DNA from: QIAW01 sp035487295
Lineage (GTDB): Bacteria; Acidobacteriota; Terriglobia; Terriglobales; Acidobacteriaceae
Reading direction: 5' to 3'
Assembly: GCA_035487295.1 (NCBI GenBank)
Contig: DATHMH010000034.1
Coordinates: forward strand, 62,001 to 126,000
DNA: 64,000 bases
Shown: in pieces, positions 25,329 to 34,526 of the stretch
Layout: every line of letters begins with the position of its first letter
Numbering within the stretch: position 1 is the stretch's first letter
Made by a program: the position numbers and the translations under genes
Notes under the pieces: model-generated
The model's database searches: none
Seen by the model: only the letters and a program-made list of their open reading frames with translations
What the model was told of the DNA's origin: nothing

Positions 25329-26354
25329 TTACCGATGCTGCTTTTCTGAATTCGACATGGGCATGAGGTGCGATCCCTGGTGTTCCATGCCGTGGTGTCT
25401 GGCCAGTTCCTCGGTCTTAGGCAAATCCCCAAAGTAATCTTCATTTACGCTGATCATCACCGCCGCGCGCAGGTCGCGAATGCGATCCTGCAGGCGCTGG
25501 CTCTGCAGCCGTCCGCGGATATCGGCTTCCACAGTCTCCAGCGGAATTGCCGTCTTCGACTCCAGCTTGTAAATGGTGTAGCCGGAGTCGTCGCTTTGCA
25601 CGGCGGATACGTCGCCCGGATTTAAGTCAAATATCTTCTGCTGGGCGGCAGGCACGAGCGGCCTGCGGACCGGACCGATTCGGGTGGAGGGCCGGTCCGT
25701 AATCCGCCCCTGCCCCGACCAGATTTCGCCTTGCAGGGAATCGAAGTCTTCTCCTTTGGCCGCCCGCTTTTGCATCGCCTCCGCCTGGGTCAGCTCGCCT
25801 GCACTTCCGGTTTTGGGAATGAACAGTCTGCGCAGCGAACCCAGCTCATAACTCGCGGCATTCTGCTTGTAATATTGCTCCATATCATCCTGCGAGACGG
25901 TGGAAGCCTCCGCTCCCAGGGCGCGCACCAGTTGCCGCTCCAGCAATTGCAGCCCGGTAAATTCTTCCAGCTTTTTGAATTGCGGCTGCTGGTCGAGCTT
26001 AAGTCTTCGGGCCTCTTCCCCCAGAATCAGCAGTCGCGCGTATTCGGTTGCCAGGTTCAGCCGGTTTGAGTCGGGCATGGCCGGGTCAAGCGCTGCAATC
26101 AGGCTGTCAAACTCGGCGCGGGTGACGACAGTTTCACAAGATTTCGCCGCAGAATTCACATTGCCCTGTTGCGCGCACTGGCTGTGCAAAATCAGAACCG
26201 GATCGTTCTTTCCTGTTTGGGCTTGCTCTTTCCCGGCCCCGGCGGTTTGAGGCGCGCTGCCGCCAGTCTGGGCCGCAGCAGGGCCGAGCCTGATAAGCAG
26301 AAGACAAATTGCCAGCAGAAAAAAGCGGGGATAACGGCGTTGTGCTGTTCTCAC
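25329..26354 (-). CDS. Secreted parvulin-type peptidyl-prolyl isomerase
   Basis: This 341-residue protein looks like a SurA/PpiC chaperone-isomerase for periplasmic proteins. A signal peptide (FFLLAICLLLIRLGPAAAQ) is followed by an N-terminal helical chaperone region (EFDSLIAALDPAMPDSNRLNL to TVSQDDMEQYYKQN), then a diverged parvulin domain from LRRLFIPK through GEDFDSLQGEIWS and FDLNPGDVSAVQSDDSGYTIYKL. The parvulin domain lacks some usual glycine and histidine residues, so isomerase activity is uncertain. The start is a GTG at 26352-26354 with GGAG five bases upstream; the frame stays open further upstream but that part has no protein character. Confidence 0.75.
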   Translation of the reverse strand: MRTAQRRYPRFFLLAICLLLIRLGPAAAQTGGSAPQTAGAGKEQAQTGKNDPVLILHSQCAQQGNVNSAAKSCETVVTRAEFDSLIAALDPAMPDSNRLNLATEYARLLILGEEARRLKLDQQPQFKKLEEFTGLQLLERQLVRALGAEASTVSQDDMEQYYKQNAASYELGSLRRLFIPKTGSAGELTQAEAMQKRAAKGEDFDSLQGEIWSGQGRITDRPSTRIGPVRRPLVPAAQQKIFDLNPGDVSAVQSDDSGYTIYKLESKTAIPLETVEADIRGRLQSQRLQDRIRDLRAAVMISVNEDYFGDLPKTEELARHHGMEHQGSHLMPMSNSEKQHR

Positions 26355-26755
26355 AATGACTCCATGGATGAGTGGTAGGGCGCGATGCTCTAGTATGCCA
26401 TTACGCAACGGAGCCAGGAATTCAAAATCGGGTGAGCGGATGGCGAGCGCTGGAGTGCGCGAGCCAGATGCGGGGCGAAGCAGTTCATTGCGAAGCCCTA
26501 AGATTAATGTGCAATTTCTTGCACTCCCCCGCTGAAGGCAGTCTTGCCTAAATACCAATTCGCGGCTGCATTGTGGAATCCGGGGTCTTGTTCGTTGGCA
26601 TTGCAATTGCACCTTAAGCGTCTCGACACTGAACACCTCTTGTAACTCCTTAGTTTGTGCAAGTCGGAGGGGCTTAAGCGCTTGGATTGTATTACTAAGT
26701 GTGCGCACTGAGTGCAGATTGTTGCACTTGTATGTTGCGGGCTGAAGAGAAGACA
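26355..26755. promoter_or_regulatory. Divergent intergenic region with GTGCAA palindromes
   Basis: Between the isomerase and the oxidase gene. GTGCAA-TTTC-TTGCAC (26509-26524) and TGCAATTGCA (26602-26611) are palindromes of related sequence, and TTGCAC recurs near 26721. They are plausible operator sites; no regulator is identified. Confidence 0.35.
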
Positions 26756-29700
26756 GTGCCCAGGAAGCAAAAAGAGCGGGAGATTGTACAAGTGCAGACA
26801 GGACCATCGTGTCAGGGCGGCTGGACGCTTCGATTCATGTGGAGCGCGATTCTGGGGATCAGCATATTAGCTGCCGGCACTGCCGGGGCGCAGACTGCTT
26901 CCAGAATCAGTCCCACGGCGGGCAGCACCGCCGGTAGCGGCCGTATGGATATTCTCGGCGCCGGATTGAGCAGCAGCGCAACTGTCTCGATCGGCGGGCA
27001 AAGTGCCCCCGTAATCGGCGCATTTCCTGACGGCTCTCAAGTTACAGTTACTATTCCGCCCGGCGCCCAGGGACCGGCTGATGTCGTGATCACAGCCGGT
27101 GGAAACGCCACCACTTTTCATGGCGGTTATACCTACCTTGATCCGTCGGTAATTGCCTTCGCAGATGACTTCAACTCCGGCGCGCTGAGCAACTGGAGCG
27201 CTTCGCCGCTGGGTCTTTTCGGCAACTGGGGCGCAAGGAACGATGTGGCCGACTACAACGGCGGCGGGCACACCCAGATTTACGCCGGAAGCAGCGCCTG
27301 GACAGACTACACTCTTCAAGCCAAATTCCAACTGTTCAGTCTGAATAACTGGCCCGGGGGGATTCGCGGCAGGGTCAATTTAAGCACGGGCGCTTCCTAC
27401 ACTGCCTGGCTTTATCCGGCCAGCTCCACCATCAAACTGTTCAGGACCGGCGGCTGGAACATTGACAACAGCGGACTCGTCCTGCTCAGTCAAGCCAGCG
27501 TTAATACGATTGCTCCGAACGTCTTTCATACGCTGCAAATGGCCTTCAGCGCCAGCCAGATTACGGTCTCCTATGACGGCGCAGCCATCATTCAGGCTAA
27601 CGATAGTGCCTTGAGCTCGGGGGCAATCGCCCTGGACGTAAGCAACCAGCACATTCAGTTTGACGATGTGATAGTCACCACTGTGCCGGCCGATACTACT
27701 CCTCCCGTGGTTTCGATCACCGCACCGGCAAGCGGAGCAACTGTCTCAGGCACAACCACCGTCAGCGCTGCCGCTTCCGACAATGTCGGAGTCGCGGGCG
27801 TGCAATTCCTGCTGGATGGAGCAAACCTGGGTGCGGAGGTGACCGCATCGCCGTACTCTATTTCATGGGATACAACTGCCGCCGGCAACGGAGCGCACAC
27901 CATTTCCGCGCGGGCGCGCGATGCCGCCGGTAATACCGCTACCGCCGGCAATATCACTATTACCGTCTCCAACAGCATTGTGCCTACGCTGACTGGCGTG
28001 AGCGTTTCGCCCTCCAGCGTCACCTTGCCGCCGGCTGCAACTCAACAACTGACGGTCACGGCGCAGTATTCTGACGGCAGCACGCAGAACGTTACTGGAA
28101 ATACTTCTTATTCATCCAGCAATACGGGCGCGGCGACGGTCAGCGCTACCGGATTGGTTACTACCGGATCCGGGGGCAGCGCTACTATAACGGCAGCGTT
28201 TAACAGCAAGTCCGCGACAGCAGGCGTTACGGTGAGCACTGCCGGGCCGGCGATCACGCGCATCAGTTCCACTGCCGGCGCCAGTGCTGGCGGAGGCCAG
28301 CTCGATGTGATCGGTAGCAACCTGAGCGGCGCCGCGGTCATCATCGGCGGACAAAGCGCTTCCTTTATCAGCGGGCTGGCAGATGGCAGCAGGCTCTCGG
28401 TGAAGATTCCCGCCGGCAACATTGGCAGCGCCGACGTTGTGGCCACCAGCAGCAGCGGCTCTGCCACCCTTGCCGGCGGTTACATCTATCTCGACCCCAC
28501 AACGATCCTCTTTGCTGACGACTTTAATACCGGCTTACTCAGTAATTGGTCATCCTCGCCTTTAGGTCTATTCAGCAACTGGAGTGCTGCCGCCGACCTG
28601 GCTGATTACAACGGCAATGGGCACACGCAAATCTACGCCGGCAGCGCAGCCTGGACCGACTACACCGTTCAGACAAAATTCCTGCTGTTCAGCGCCAGCA
28701 ACTATCCCGGAGGATTGCGCGGCAGGGTGAACCTGAGCAATGGCACTGCTTACGCTGCCTGGCTGTATCCTGCCAGCTCAATGATCAAGCTCTTCCGTAC
28801 CGGTGGCTGGAACATTGATTCGCCCGGCTTGGTCCTGCTGGGACAGGCAACCGTGGCCAATATGGCGCCGAATGTGTTCCACAGCCTGTCGCTGAACTTC
28901 AGCGGGACGCAGATCACCGTGACCTGCGATGGCACAGATGTAATCCAGGTCACCGACGGCACGCTGCCCCAGGGGGCAATCGCCCTTGATGTGAGCGATC
29001 AGCACATTCAATTTGATGATGTCCTGGTGACGCGTCCGGTTCCCGACACAACTCCGCCAACGGTATCGCTCACCGCGCCCTCGAGCGGAGCTTCCGTATC
29101 CGGCACGATCAGCGTGACCGCTAATGCCGCCGATAACGTAAAAGTGGCCGGCGTGCAGTTCCTGCTCGATGGTTCCAATTTGGGAAGTGAAGTTACTACC
29201 AGTCCTTATTCTGTGAGCTGGAATACCACAACAGTTACCAATGGAGCGCATACGCTCTCCGCGCGGGCGCGTGACGCTGCCGGCAACACAGCGACCGCGG
29301 CCAACGTGGCGGTCACGGTCGCCAATGCTCCGCCGCCGGCATTGACGGGAATCTCGGTTTCGCCCAGCAGCTTCAGCATGTCATTTACCGGGGCGCAGCA
29401 GTCATTGAGCGTGATCGCCGGTTACTCCGACGGCAGCAGCGAGGATGTGACCGCCTTGGCCAGCTACTCTACAAGCAATTCCGCCGTAGCTACGGTCGCC
29501 GGCGGCGGCGTGGTCACCGCTGCCGATAGCGGCAGCACCACCATCATTGCTACTTATGGCGGATTCTCAGTGCAGTCCGCGGTTACCGTCAGCCTGCTGC
29601 CTCCCGTGGTCGAAAGGCTGAGCCCGCCGGCGGGCAGCGCCAACGGCGGCAACCGTCTCGATCTGATCGGCAATAATTTATCCAGCTCGATGACCGTAAC

Positions 29701-32053
29701 CGTTGGGGGCCAGAGCGCGGTCATCGCCGGCGCTTTACCCAATGGAGAGCAGCTCACGGTCATCACCCCTGCCGGCACAGTAGGTCCGGCCGACGTGGTG
29801 GCTGCCAACGGCACCGGCAGCGTGACCATTAAATCCGGATACCAGTATTTACAGCCCAGCACGATGCTCTTCAACGATGACTTCAACCTGGGGAACTTCA
29901 GCAACTGGACGCTTTCTCCCATGGGCTTGTTCGGCAACTGGAATGCCAGTGCAGACGTGGCCGACTACAACGGCGGCGGGCATACCCAGCTCTATGCCGG
30001 TTCGGGCTCCTGGAGCAACTACTCTGTCCAGGCGAAATTCCAGCTCTTCAGCGCCAGCAACTACCCCGGCGGTCTGCGCGGCCGGGTCAACCTGAACAAC
30101 GGCGTGGCCTATGAAGCCTGGCTGCTGCCGGCGACCTCGCAGATCAAGCTCTACCGCGTTGGCGGCTGGAATATTGATTCCCCAGGATTGACGCTGTTGG
30201 GGCTAGCCAATGTCCCTTACATGAGTCCTGATGAGTTCCATACTCTGCAGTTGGTTTTCAATGGGCCGCAGATCACCTTATTGTTAGATGGGCCTGCCGT
30301 GCTGCAGGTGAATGATGCCCTGCTGGCGTCGGGAGCGATTGCCCTCGACGTCAGCGATCAGCATATTCAATTTGATGATGTGCTGGTCACCACCATTCCG
30401 GTGGATACGATTCCACCATTGATCACTCTGACCGCGCCGGCGCTCGGCAGCACAATCTCGGGCGCAACCACGATCGCTGCTACGGCCAGCGACAATGTGG
30501 GCGTGGCCGGAGTGCAGTTCATGATCGATGGGGCCTTCTTCGGTCCGGAGCTGACGGTCGCTCCTTACAGCATTGCGTGGAACACAGCCAATGCGGCAAA
30601 TGGCGCCCATACGCTGACCGCCATGGCGCGCGATGCCAGCGGCAATATCACCACCTCGGCCTCGCTGACAGTGACGGTTGCCAACAATTACGTCCCTTCC
30701 CAATCCGGGCAATGGACCGCTCCGTTCAACTGGCCGGTCGTGGCCATCAATCTTGCCGTGCTCAAGACCGGCGAAGTCATCTCATGGGACGGCCCGCCGG
30801 CCGATGGCGGCGCTTCTGTAACTCTGTGGAATCCAGGCACCAGAATGTTCACTTCGATGCCCAACACCGCCAGCAATATGTTCTGTGACGGCCAGACAGA
30901 ACTTTCCGATGGCCGCCTGCTGACCGCCGGCGGACATGCCGACTGGGGCGTGGGGATTCCCAATGCCGATATCTACGATCCTGTGACCCGCCTTTGGACG
31001 AAAGCTGCTTCCATGAGTTTTGGCCGCTGGTATCCGACCTTGACCACATTGCCTGACGGCCGCGTGCTGGCCGTCTCCGGCTCAGACCGCTGCGAATTTT
31101 GCGTGGTGCCAACCCCTGAGATTTACGATCCGGCCGCCAATACCTGGACGCAGTTGACAAAAGCCAGCCAGAGTCTGCCCTTATATCCGTTTCTTTTCGT
31201 GCTGCCCGATGGCCGCGTGCTTCAGGCAGGATCGGTGGGCTCAGCCATCGCCACCCAGGTGCTCGACCTGAGCACGCAGCAGTGGACTGTTGTGGATTCC
31301 AATGTCGTAGATGGCCACAGCGCCGTCATGTACCAGCCGGGCAAGGTGATGAAGTCGGGTACGGCCTCGACGCCCAACCTGAGCAGCGCGCCTGCCCAGC
31401 CGGTCACCTTCGTGCTCGATATGACCCAACCCACGCCCAAGTGGCAACAGACTGCTTCCATGAATTTTGCCCGGGCCTTCCAGAATCTGACTTTGTTGCC
31501 CGATGGCGCCGTGCTGGCGACAGGGGGAGAATCAACCCAGGATGGCACCAACTACGCCAATGCTGTGCTGCCGGCTGAGATGTGGTCTCCGGCCACGGAG
31601 ACTTGGACAACCATGGCATCGGAGCAGACCGGCCGGCTTTACCACTCCAGCGCAGTGCTCTTGCTCGATGGCCGCGTGCTGGTCGCGGGCAGCGGACGCG
31701 CTGGCGTAGCTCCCGAACTCAACGCTGAGATTTATTCGCCGCCCTATCTGTTCCACGGCCCGCGGCCGGCCATCAGCTCAGCCCCAACCGAGGCAGTTTA
31801 CGGAAGCAGCTTCCAGGTCGGCACTCCCGATGCGGCCAGTATCAGCTCGGTTTCACTGATCCGGCTGTCGGCAGCCACGCATTCCTTCAATATGGACCAG
31901 CGCTTCCTATCTCTCGCCTTCCAGCAATCAGGCAATGGATTGACGGTTCAGGCCCCAGCCAACGCCAACCTCGCGCCTCCCGGTTATTACGCCGTGTTTA
32001 TCGTGAATTCCAATGGCGTGCCCTCAGTGGGATCGGTGATCAAACTGCCATAA
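26756..32053 (+). CDS. Giant secreted galactose/glyoxal oxidase-like copper radical enzyme with triplicated binding modules
   Basis: The 1,765-residue product has a signal peptide (WSAILGISILAAGTAGAQ) and three copies of a unit of about 450 residues: IPT/TIG-like domain, LamG-like domain (FADDFN...NWSASPLGLFGNW...HIQFDDV), Ig-like TTPPVVSITAPASGATV domain and, in the first two, a BIG2-like domain. The C-terminal 550 residues are a kelch propeller plus final Ig fold of galactose/glyoxal oxidases. All copper and radical residues are there: C1377 (NMFCDG), Y1426 (GRWYPT), Y1629-H1630 (GRLYHSS) and H1709 (THSFNMDQR). Such enzymes oxidise alcohols or aldehydes to make H2O2. The exact start (TTG/ATG/GTG from 26699 to 26837) is uncertain. 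Confidence 0.88.
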   Translation: MPRKQKEREIVQVQTGPSCQGGWTLRFMWSAILGISILAAGTAGAQTASRISPTAGSTAGSGRMDILGAGLSSSATVSIGGQSAPVIGAFPDGSQVTVTIPPGAQGPADVVITAGGNATTFHGGYTYLDPSVIAFADDFNSGALSNWSASPLGLFGNWGARNDVADYNGGGHTQIYAGSSAWTDYTLQAKFQLFSLNNWPGGIRGRVNLSTGASYTAWLYPASSTIKLFRTGGWNIDNSGLVLLSQASVNTIAPNVFHTLQMAFSASQITVSYDGAAIIQANDSALSSGAIALDVSNQHIQFDDVIVTTVPADTTPPVVSITAPASGATVSGTTTVSAAASDNVGVAGVQFLLDGANLGAEVTASPYSISWDTTAAGNGAHTISARARDAAGNTATAGNITITVSNSIVPTLTGVSVSPSSVTLPPAATQQLTVTAQYSDGSTQNVTGNTSYSSSNTGAATVSATGLVTTGSGGSATITAAFNSKSATAGVTVSTAGPAITRISSTAGASAGGGQLDVIGSNLSGAAVIIGGQSASFISGLADGSRLSVKIPAGNIGSADVVATSSSGSATLAGGYIYLDPTTILFADDFNTGLLSNWSSSPLGLFSNWSAAADLADYNGNGHTQIYAGSAAWTDYTVQTKFLLFSASNYPGGLRGRVNLSNGTAYAAWLYPASSMIKLFRTGGWNIDSPGLVLLGQATVANMAPNVFHSLSLNFSGTQITVTCDGTDVIQVTDGTLPQGAIALDVSDQHIQFDDVLVTRPVPDTTPPTVSLTAPSSGASVSGTISVTANAADNVKVAGVQFLLDGSNLGSEVTTSPYSVSWNTTTVTNGAHTLSARARDAAGNTATAANVAVTVANAPPPALTGISVSPSSFSMSFTGAQQSLSVIAGYSDGSSEDVTALASYSTSNSAVATVAGGGVVTAADSGSTTIIATYGGFSVQSAVTVSLLPPVVERLSPPAGSANGGNRLDLIGNNLSSSMTVTVGGQSAVIAGALPNGEQLTVITPAGTVGPADVVAANGTGSVTIKSGYQYLQPSTMLFNDDFNLGNFSNWTLSPMGLFGNWNASADVADYNGGGHTQLYAGSGSWSNYSVQAKFQLFSASNYPGGLRGRVNLNNGVAYEAWLLPATSQIKLYRVGGWNIDSPGLTLLGLANVPYMSPDEFHTLQLVFNGPQITLLLDGPAVLQVNDALLASGAIALDVSDQHIQFDDVLVTTIPVDTIPPLITLTAPALGSTISGATTIAATASDNVGVAGVQFMIDGAFFGPELTVAPYSIAWNTANAANGAHTLTAMARDASGNITTSASLTVTVANNYVPSQSGQWTAPFNWPVVAINLAVLKTGEVISWDGPPADGGASVTLWNPGTRMFTSMPNTASNMFCDGQTELSDGRLLTAGGHADWGVGIPNADIYDPVTRLWTKAASMSFGRWYPTLTTLPDGRVLAVSGSDRCEFCVVPTPEIYDPAANTWTQLTKASQSLPLYPFLFVLPDGRVLQAGSVGSAIATQVLDLSTQQWTVVDSNVVDGHSAVMYQPGKVMKSGTASTPNLSSAPAQPVTFVLDMTQPTPKWQQTASMNFARAFQNLTLLPDGAVLATGGESTQDGTNYANAVLPAEMWSPATETWTTMASEQTGRLYHSSAVLLLDGRVLVAGSGRAGVAPELNAEIYSPPYLFHGPRPAISSAPTEAVYGSSFQVGTPDAASISSVSLIRLSAATHSFNMDQRFLSLAFQQSGNGLTVQAPANANLAPPGYYAVFIVNSNGVPSVGSVIKLP

Positions 32054-32145
32054 GAGAAATGTGAAATGGCGCTGGCTTGCCATCTCGCGAAAACCTTTTT
32101 CTCTTGATATTATTGAATCCATTTTTTATCGATCAAGGAGGCTCT

Positions 32146-32676
32146 ATGCAACGAATGGTCCATTTAGCATTGACGTTTTTCGTTCTGTCCTGCATGGCCG
32201 GCCAGCCAGTCACGATGGCGCAGGAAAGCAAGAAACCAGCGCACAAAGCGGCGTCCTCGAAATCGAGCTCCAAAAAGCCGGTGAAGAACGCCTTTACTCC
32301 AGATTCAATTCAGTATGGCCCCGCGCCTGCGTTTCTTCCCCCTGGCGCGCAATTGGCCGTTCTGGAAGGCAATCCCATGGGGACGGGTGAATATACGATC
32401 CGCATCAAGGCTCCCGATGGATACAAGATTGCTCCTCACTGGCATCCCCGGCGCGAGAACGTCACTGTCGTTGAAGGGACAATCAAGGTTGGAATGGGTG
32501 ACACATTCGACGAGAGCAAGATGATGAGTTTCCCGGCAGGAAGCTTCGCTTTTCTCGACCCCAGCATGCACCACTACGCCATGATGAGCGGAGAAACCAC
32601 GGTCCAGATCCATGGCACGGGGCCGGTAAAGTTCAATTACATAAATCCCGTCGACGACCCCAGCAAGAAGAAGTGA
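32146..32676 (+). CDS. Secreted cupin protein
   Basis: This 176-residue protein has a signal peptide ending VTMAQ and a Lys-Ser-rich linker, then a cupin domain: motif 1 APHWHPRRENVTVVEGTIKVGMG (HxH, Glu, G) and motif 2 FPAGSFAFLDPSMHHYAM. It is a likely periplasmic metal-binding beta-barrel of unknown substrate. AAGGAGG at 32135-32141, 4 bp before the ATG, fixes the start. It follows the copper radical oxidase by 92 bp on the same strand; functional linkage is possible but not shown. Confidence 0.8.
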   Translation: MQRMVHLALTFFVLSCMAGQPVTMAQESKKPAHKAASSKSSSKKPVKNAFTPDSIQYGPAPAFLPPGAQLAVLEGNPMGTGEYTIRIKAPDGYKIAPHWHPRRENVTVVEGTIKVGMGDTFDESKMMSFPAGSFAFLDPSMHHYAMMSGETTVQIHGTGPVKFNYINPVDDPSKKK

Positions 32677-32768
32677 ATTCTCAAACGGCGGCATGGCAGA
32701 CTGTTTGTCAGAGGCAGGATCAGACCATCTTTGGAAATGATTTGAAAGACTAAATTCAAGACCCCCTG

Positions 32769-33269
32769 TCAATCAGCATGCTCGTTCGTGTGGCTGGTGT
32801 TGCCCTGCAGCAGGTCCAGCATGTGAGGCAGCAGCTCGATTACGGCTTGCAACGATTCCACCGCTGCCTTCGGACTTCCCGGCAGATTGAGAATGAGCGA
32901 AGTGCCGCAGATGCCGCAGACTCCGCGGCTCAACGCCGCTAAAGGCGTCTTCTTTGCGCCTTCGCTGCGCATACGTTCAGCAATTCCTTCCACCAGCCGG
33001 GTACACACCGCGCGCGTTGCTTCCGGAGTTACATCGCGGATCGCGATGCCGGTGCCTCCGGTGGTCACAACTAACTGGGCCGAAGCGGCGAGCCGCCGAA
33101 GCGCGGCCTCAATCGCCGGCTGTTCATCGGCTACAATCTCCATTTTTTCCACGCACAAGTGATTTTGCTGAAGAAGCTCTTTTACCGCGGGACCTGAAAG
33201 GTCCGGGCGTTTGCCGGCAGAAGCTGAGTCGCTGACGGTGAGGATGGCTGCTTTCGTTTCAAGTTTCAA
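32769..33269 (-). CDS. MogA/MoaB-type molybdopterin adenylyltransferase
   Basis: The 166-residue product is a MoaB/MogA domain protein, which adenylylates molybdopterin before molybdenum insertion. The signatures are AAILTVSDSASAGKRPDLSGP, QLVVTTGGTGIAIRDVTPEAT with the GGTG phosphate loop, and LILNLPGSPKAAVESL. Fusions to MoaC or MoeA are absent. Its only sensible start is a TTG that lies in a GAAACTT heptamer repeat, so the first residues KLET are repeat-encoded. Which of MogA or MoaB it functionally replaces cannot be decided. Confidence 0.85.
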   Translation of the reverse strand: MKLETKAAILTVSDSASAGKRPDLSGPAVKELLQQNHLCVEKMEIVADEQPAIEAALRRLAASAQLVVTTGGTGIAIRDVTPEATRAVCTRLVEGIAERMRSEGAKKTPLAALSRGVCGICGTSLILNLPGSPKAAVESLQAVIELLPHMLDLLQGNTSHTNEHAD

Positions 33270-33284
33270 GTTTCAAGTTTGAAG
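33256..33284. repeat. Heptamer tandem repeat (TTTCAAG type) at the mogA start
   Basis: Four units of TTTCAAG/TTTGAAG. On the minus strand these read CTTGAAA, and one supplies the TTG start of the mogA-type gene. Confidence 0.75.
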
Positions 33285-33609
33285 CAAGATGGATTAATGA
33301 TCAAGCACCATTCGCTTCACAATAAATACAAGGATATTTGGGGAGTTTCTCCTGCTCGGGTACATCGGGGAATTGTGCGAAGATTTTGAATCATTAATTT
33401 ATGTCCGGAATCAGTAACGTATCGATGAGGTCGGAAGCTGCATAAGGTTGGACCAAAAAAATGCAAAAATAAGAGAAAATGCTTAGTGTTGTAATAGGAA
33501 TTATCTTTTGTAAAGATTTGTATTTTATTGCCTGGAAATTACAAAAGTAACTTCCGCTCTCAGCCAGAATACTGTATAAATAATAATTCACTTAATACTT
33601 TATTAATAC
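33285..33609. promoter_or_regulatory. AT-rich intergenic region
   Basis: Much lower GC than its surroundings, with A/T runs and TATAAATAATAATTC (33575-33589) shortly before the gene at 33610. It likely carries that gene's promoter, perhaps with an UP-type element. A 65-codon minus-strand frame here has no protein character. Confidence 0.4.
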
Positions 33610-34509
33610 ATGCAGAAGAGCCATCTTATTTCGACTTTGTCCGCCGGATTGCTATTGTTCTTTGGCCTCACTGGAGCCGGGGCACAGACAGCGGTTCCGG
33701 ACTCGCAATTTCTTCCGTTATCGATCTTTACCTCGCCAACGCCCAGACCGCGCATGGCGCCAGAGCTGGCGCTGGCCACCTTTGATCAGCGGGTTGACCA
33801 TCAGTTGAGCGGGCTGCCTTCTTATTCGGCTGTGACCCGCATCTCGGCGGAACTTCCCGGCAGCAAGCAGCGCGCCGTGTTCGAGCTTGAGCGCCACTAT
33901 GACGCGCCCAAGACCCTGCAATTCGTTCCCATGCAGTTCTCGGGCGATGGTTTTGTGAAGCACAACGTCATTAACCGCGTGCTGCAGCAGGAAGTAGACC
34001 GCACCGGAAAAGAAGATGGCGCGCAAACTGCCATCTCAGAGCGGAATTACAAGTTTACTTATAAGGGCGAATCGGAAATCGAGGGCCGCGCGGTGCATGT
34101 TTACCAGGTAAAGCCGCGGGCCGAACTGCCCGGCCTGTTCAAGGGCCATGTTTATCTTGATGTGCTGACCGGCGCACTGTTGCGCGCGGAAGGCAAAGTG
34201 GTGAAGTCGCCCTCGTTTTTCATCAAGAAAATTGATTTTGTTACCGACTACGCCGACTTGAATGGATTTTCCCTGCCCATCCGCGTCCACTCCGAGGCCG
34301 ATGCCCGCCTGATTGGTCGTGTGGTCATGGATATATCGACCACCGGCTATAGCTTTGCCGGCAGCCCCGCAAGCCCCGGCCCCACGGTTGCAGCCATGGA
34401 TAATAGCCCGGCTGCGGCCACCGCTCCTGCTCCCACGCTTACAAGCAGCGACGATAACCCGCCGGTTGCGGGCAATCCCCTCATACTTACTAACAGCACG
34501 GAACAGTAA
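33610..34509 (+). CDS. Secreted protein, possibly LolA/lipoprotein-sorting fold
   Basis: The 299-residue product has a signal peptide (LSAGLLLFFGLTGAGAQ) and then alternating strands: YSAVTRISAELPGSKQRAVFELERHYDAPKT, NYKFTYKGESEIEGRAVHVYQVKPR, GHVYLDVLTGALLRAEGKV and FVTDYADLNGFSLPIRVHSEADARLIGR. This order resembles LolA/outer-membrane lipoprotein-sorting protein folds, where such strands make a half-barrel; that reading is tentative. The last 45 residues are Pro-Ala-rich. Preceded by an AT-rich promoter-like region, it stands alone. Confidence 0.65.
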   Translation: MQKSHLISTLSAGLLLFFGLTGAGAQTAVPDSQFLPLSIFTSPTPRPRMAPELALATFDQRVDHQLSGLPSYSAVTRISAELPGSKQRAVFELERHYDAPKTLQFVPMQFSGDGFVKHNVINRVLQQEVDRTGKEDGAQTAISERNYKFTYKGESEIEGRAVHVYQVKPRAELPGLFKGHVYLDVLTGALLRAEGKVVKSPSFFIKKIDFVTDYADLNGFSLPIRVHSEADARLIGRVVMDISTTGYSFAGSPASPGPTVAAMDNSPAAATAPAPTLTSSDDNPPVAGNPLILTNSTEQ

Positions 34510-34526
34510 GCCCTAAAGCTGAGACG

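Noticed and set aside
26355..26807. A 150-residue N-terminal extension of the parvulin-type protein
   Set aside because: It lies before a good signal peptide and overlaps the opposite-strand oxidase start and the promoter region.
33394..33591. A 65-codon minus-strand frame in the AT-rich island
   Set aside because: No ribosome binding site or family features; expected by chance in AT-rich DNA.
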